Made by a program: the position numbers and the translations under genes. A stretch of 42,979 nt of DNA from a virus: IMG/VR virus record IMGVR_UViG_3300032731_000405, positions 1-42,979 of that record, one strand, 5' to 3'. Shown here piece after piece: positions 40,536 to 42,979 of this stretch. The notes below the pieces were generated by a model that saw only the letters and a list, made by a program, of their open reading frames with translations, had not been told where the DNA came from and made no database searches. Each line of letters opens with the position of its first letter. Positions within the stretch are counted from its first letter, which is position 1.

Positions 40536-41302
40536 TTGACAACATAAGACAAATAAATAATTATTGTTTTGACGAAAGATTCTACGAAAAAACTGTAAAC
40601 ATAGATGGAAAAGAGTTTTTAATCTATCAGCCGTCCGTCACACACATTATTTCCTGTACCTATCCCAAAGATTTCGGCTTACTTCAATGGCGCGGAGACG
40701 TAGGAAACAAGCGGGCTGAAGAGATACTCGATGAAACGTCAGCCGACGGCACGTTCGTCCACAGAGCCATCGAAGAGATACTTACTGGGAAGAAAATCGT
40801 CAGCAGTATAATCTCAACAAACTTTTCGCCAAAGCGTTCTCTTAAAATAAAGAGATGCCTCAAAGCATTTCTCGATTGGGCGGAAGAGTATAAACCGAAA
40901 GTCCTCAAGACTGAATTTATCACATGGTCGGACAAGTGGAACTTCGCCGGGACCGTCGATCTTCTATGTGAGATTAAAGGCGAAACCTATCTGGTGGATT
41001 TCAAAACATCGAAGTCCATTCAACGCGCACACAAGGTTCAGATTTGCGCCTATGGGATGGGTGAGCCGGTGAAGCACGTTGCGTTATTACAATTAGGCAA
41101 CACAACGAAAAAGAAATATTCGTTCAACGTATTAAAACAAGTGGATCGCGTCAAATACACAAAACAATTTATCGAAACAAACAAACTGTTCAAAATAATG
41201 AACCCGAACGCCAAGCCGAACAGCGAGACGTTCCCGGAGTTTTTTGAACTAAAAAAGGAGAAAAAAGATGAAGGGACGCCTAAAAATAAAGTTGGGAAAT
41301 AA
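40532..41302 (+). CDS. PD-(D/E)XK RecB/Cas4-like nuclease, 256 aa
   Basis: GTG start at 40532 with AAGGAGG upstream, overlapping the endonuclease stop. His77 (GTFVHRAIEE), Asp143 (GTVDLLCE), Asp156/Lys158 (LVDFKTSK) and QICAYG (Gln170, Tyr174) are the full RecB-family nuclease motif set. Such phage proteins are exonucleases or nickases in recombination and replication, acting with an SSB; the next gene encodes an SSB-like protein. No iron-sulfur Cys cluster of the Cas4 type is visible. Confidence 0.85.
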   Translation: MIDNIRQINNYCFDERFYEKTVNIDGKEFLIYQPSVTHIISCTYPKDFGLLQWRGDVGNKRAEEILDETSADGTFVHRAIEEILTGKKIVSSIISTNFSPKRSLKIKRCLKAFLDWAEEYKPKVLKTEFITWSDKWNFAGTVDLLCEIKGETYLVDFKTSKSIQRAHKVQICAYGMGEPVKHVALLQLGNTTKKKYSFNVLKQVDRVKYTKQFIETNKLFKIMNPNAKPNSETFPEFFELKKEKKDEGTPKNKVGK

Positions 41303-41618
41303 AACCCTGGAGATTTCGGGAGAGGGAGCCGACAAAGATATAATTAAGAACCTGGCTATCTGGTGCAGCTTACCGGAGAAGTGCAGTTGTGGATCGGAAA
41401 ACATCGGTCTGTATTATAAAAACCCGAAGGGCAACGACTATTATGGATTGAAATGTCAGGACTGTATGGCGGAGTTTATAATCCATCAGTTCAGGGACAA
41501 GTCAGGGTTTTATATCAAGGCCGAGGACAAGTGGGAGATATGGCAGAGCAACGAGTCCGGCGCGAGCGAGAAGGCCCCGGAAACCCAGGCAGCAGAGGAT
41601 GACACTATTCCTTTTTAA
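41268..41618 (+). CDS. Zinc-ribbon protein with SSB-like acidic tail, 116 aa
   Basis: ATG at 41268 has AAAGGAG in its ribosome region and overlaps the nuclease gene by 35 bases. C-S-C-G near residue 39 and K-C-Q-D-C near 63 form a zinc site; the surrounding beta-strands (LKIKLGNKTLEISG) could be OB-like. The end A-E-D-D-T-I-P-F closely matches the E. coli SSB tail DDDIPF, used to recruit replication and repair proteins. So it is probably a single-stranded-DNA-binding or SSB-partner protein. A canonical SSB OB fold is not evident by eye. Confidence 0.65.
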   Translation: MKGRLKIKLGNKTLEISGEGADKDIIKNLAIWCSLPEKCSCGSENIGLYYKNPKGNDYYGLKCQDCMAEFIIHQFRDKSGFYIKAEDKWEIWQSNESGASEKAPETQAAEDDTIPF

Positions 41619-41650
41619 TTTGGTCGTGGAGGCCGTGGGTAGTCCTCGGC

Positions 41651-41684
41651 GGGAGGGGTGGGTGCTGTAGTGGCGGCCCCTCCC
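41651..41684 (+). other. GC hairpin between the SSB-like and next gene
   Basis: GGGAGGGG (41651-41658) pairs perfectly with CCCCTCCC (41677-41684) around an 18-base loop. No T-run follows. It lies in the 87-base gap before the gene at 41706 and could modulate read-through or mRNA stability. Confidence 0.55.
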
Positions 41685-41705
41685 TACTCCTAAAAAGGGG
41701 GAAAA

Positions 41706-42164
41706 ATGAACAGGGAAGATATAATCAAGGCGATACATGAAGGAGAAAAGAATTGGATTATCGGAGGTAAAGACAGAGAGTTTTGTGAAACTGCTCCTAG
41801 AGAAGAGTGTATAGCCTCCGCCATCATGGAAGTGTTGAAAGAGAGGGAATGGACTAAAGATATGTACAACAGAGATGTATGCGATACTTGTGGGGCAGTA
41901 CAACATACAGTTCCAGAGTGGGAGCAAAGAATAAACATTTTTGCGGAGAGGTTAGACCACGAAACTGAACGAGACAAGGGGACAAAACAACATACTGTTT
42001 TCAACTACAACGGAAAGAGAATAGGTGACTATCTCAAAGACTTCATACGTTCAGAGTTTAAGAAGTTGGGTGAGGAGGTTGCTTTCTCTGACGATCAATA
42101 CTTCAGGGAATTAGTTCAACCACACATTGATAAAGCCCTCAAGAAAAGGGGGGTAGATGTCTAA
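41706..42164 (+). CDS. Hypothetical early protein, 152 aa
   Basis: ATG at 41706 follows AAGGGGGAA. The protein is highly charged and helical (REDIIKAIHEGEKNWIIGGK, RLDHETERDKGTKQHTVFNY), with one Cys pair VCDTCGA near residue 58. No domain recognised. It overlaps the next gene by 8 bases. Confidence 0.6.
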   Translation: MNREDIIKAIHEGEKNWIIGGKDREFCETAPREECIASAIMEVLKEREWTKDMYNRDVCDTCGAVQHTVPEWEQRINIFAERLDHETERDKGTKQHTVFNYNGKRIGDYLKDFIRSEFKKLGEEVAFSDDQYFRELVQPHIDKALKKRGVDV

Positions 42165-42576
42165 AGAACTGGATAAGAGAGCATGGGATGGTGTGTTAGA
42201 GGATGTAAAAACAACTGTTTCAGATGGAACCGTAGATATGGTGGAGACTTGGATGAAATGCCCTAAGTGTGACTATCCAATGATGTTTGCGGGAGTGAGC
42301 CAAGGCGAATGGCGTAAGTTAAATGCCCTACTAAAAGAGAAAGAGAAAGAGATAGAGCGAGAGCAGAAAGCAAATAAAACGCTATGTCTAGGGATGGATT
42401 ACTCACAATTAGAGATAGAGAAGTATAAGAAGGTAGTAGAGGCGGCTAAAGAAAGCCTTGCATATGGAGATGCCATACAGACATTAGGTACTATGCCTAT
42501 ACCATATCCCTTATATTCAGATTGGATAAAGAGCAAGAAGGCAGTTGGAGAAGCCCTTAAAGAACTGGAGGAGTAG
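42157..42576 (+). CDS. Hypothetical protein with shared coiled-coil module, 139 aa
   Basis: ATG at 42157 with AAAGGGGGG upstream. A KCPKCDYPM zinc-like pair near residue 34, then a long coiled coil (LKEKEKEIEREQKANK) and YKKVVEAAKESLAYGDAIQT, a block that recurs almost unchanged in the next gene. The end ALKELEE and the following TAG-AGATGAAA junction are also shared with the next gene. So it is one of a family of modular proteins. Function unknown. Confidence 0.6.
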   Translation: MSKELDKRAWDGVLEDVKTTVSDGTVDMVETWMKCPKCDYPMMFAGVSQGEWRKLNALLKEKEKEIEREQKANKTLCLGMDYSQLEIEKYKKVVEAAKESLAYGDAIQTLGTMPIPYPLYSDWIKSKKAVGEALKELEE

Positions 42577-42578
42577 AG

Positions 42579-42863
42579 ATGAAAGACTGGAAGAAAGAGT
42601 TAATAGAAAAAAGCTATGGAACGGTATCTCCATTTGATGGCAAAGATACGGTGTTGTTAGCATGGGAGATAGATAAACTCTATGAATATATTCAACAACT
42701 ACTCAAAGAACAGATAGCTAAGTATCAACGACGAGAGGACGAACATTGTAGGCAGTTAGATGAGTATAAGAAAGTAGTAGAGGCAGCTAAAAAGTATGTG
42801 GAAGTATGGACAAAAGAAACTTATTGGGGACTACACTACGTACTCAAAGAACTGGAGGAGTAG
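42579..42863 (+). CDS. Coiled-coil modular protein, 94 aa
   Basis: ATG at 42579 behind GGAGGAGTAGAG. It contains the 142-base segment also seen at the left window end (WEIDKLYEYIQQLLKEQIAK and on), then YKKVVEAAKKYVEVWTKETY shared in part with the previous gene, and LKELEE at the end. It is a mosaic of repeated modules. Function unknown. Confidence 0.65.
   Translation: MKDWKKELIEKSYGTVSPFDGKDTVLLAWEIDKLYEYIQQLLKEQIAKYQRREDEHCRQLDEYKKVVEAAKKYVEVWTKETYWGLHYVLKELEE
42622..42763. repeat. Right copy of the 142-base end repeat
   Basis: Matches 1-142 with one difference (t at 42719, g at 98). It lies inside the gene at 42579-42863. See the left copy for interpretation. Confidence 0.9.
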
Positions 42864-42871
42864 AGATGAAA
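42846..42871. repeat. 26-base gene-junction repeat
   Basis: aaagaactggaggagtagag plus atgaaa occurs here and at 42559-42584. It contains the end of one gene (KELEE, stop), the GGAGGAG ribosome site and the next ATG. Such repeated junctions permit recombination that swaps whole small genes. Confidence 0.9.
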
Positions 42872-42979
42872 CCATTTACTGTAAGCACTAGTATTGATCC
42901 TGATAACCCTAAGAAAGAGGTACATTTAATTATTAATGGGGATAGTGTAGGGATATCTGTTACTAGTGCCTTAGGACTA
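42866..42979 (+). CDS. Hypothetical protein, 3' end beyond window
   Basis: ATG at 42866 behind GGAGGAGTAGAG; the frame is open to the window end (MKPFTVSTSIDPDNPKKEVH, then LIINGDSVGISVTSALGL). It looks like a beta-rich start. No family recognised. Confidence 0.55.
   Translation, partial: MKPFTVSTSIDPDNPKKEVHLIINGDSVGISVTSALGL

Noticed and set aside
1-42979. Circular genome or exact terminal repeat from the 142-base match
   Set aside because: The match has a mismatch and the sequence diverges sharply after base 142, so simple closure is not supported.

Overview
The window is a tailed bacteriophage genome, or nearly all of one, of about 43 kb. Its gene content (large terminase, portal, scaffold, major capsid, connector-like genes, very large internal proteins, no tape measure or sheath) suggests a short-tailed (podovirus-like) virion. 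The host is probably Gram-negative: the phage encodes an outer-membrane beta-barrel with a signal peptide, an M15-type endolysin, and an Rz/Rz1-like nested pair whose second member has a lipobox. I see no integrase, no tRNA, no phage RNA polymerase and no DNA polymerase. Almost every gene is on the + strand, tightly packed with ATGA-type overlaps; the one clear exception is a homing-endonuclease-like gene on the - strand at 24395-25003.

Layout. 1-8583: early and replication genes. These include an HNH protein, winged-helix proteins, a lambda O-like initiator whose gene contains dyad iterons (likely the origin), a DnaB-like helicase, a DUF1064-like nuclease, an outer-membrane protein and many small proteins, several with Cys-x2-Cys pairs. 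A strong intrinsic terminator at 8602-8632 closes the block. 8584-9171: terminator, spacer and one doubtful gene. 9172-20171: packaging and head genes: small terminase-like, a Phd-like protein with an array of GTACGTAC palindromes, large terminase, a His-x-His repeat protein, portal, scaffold, capsid and connector-like genes. 20239-29924: fibre- and tail-like genes, three of them interrupted or bordered by endonuclease insertions. 29924-37813: a GNAT acetyltransferase and internal virion proteins, ending with a 1901-residue protein that carries an HEIGH zincin motif. 37806-39384: lysis genes (small membrane proteins, M15 endolysin, holin-like, spanin-like pair). 39385-42979: a second early block that starts with a consensus promoter and a nearly leaderless HTH regulator, then small genes, a homing-type endonuclease, a RecB-family nuclease, a zinc-ribbon protein with an SSB-like acidic tail, and modular repeat-sharing small genes.

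How it fits together. The O-like protein would bind the iterons in its own gene and load the DnaB-like helicase, with the rest of the replisome taken from the host; the RecB-family nuclease and SSB-like protein would serve recombination. Three intergenic promoters share a 14-base element, and two of them are followed by the same small leader hairpin, which suggests a common control, perhaps by the HTH protein at 39434. The most unusual items are the Phd-like gene with its palindrome array between the terminase genes, the structured leader at 1463-1560, the endonuclease insertion at 24395 with a regenerated gene start, and the signal peptides on fibre-like proteins. The two ends share a 142-base near-identical segment and then diverge, so simple circular closure is not supported.
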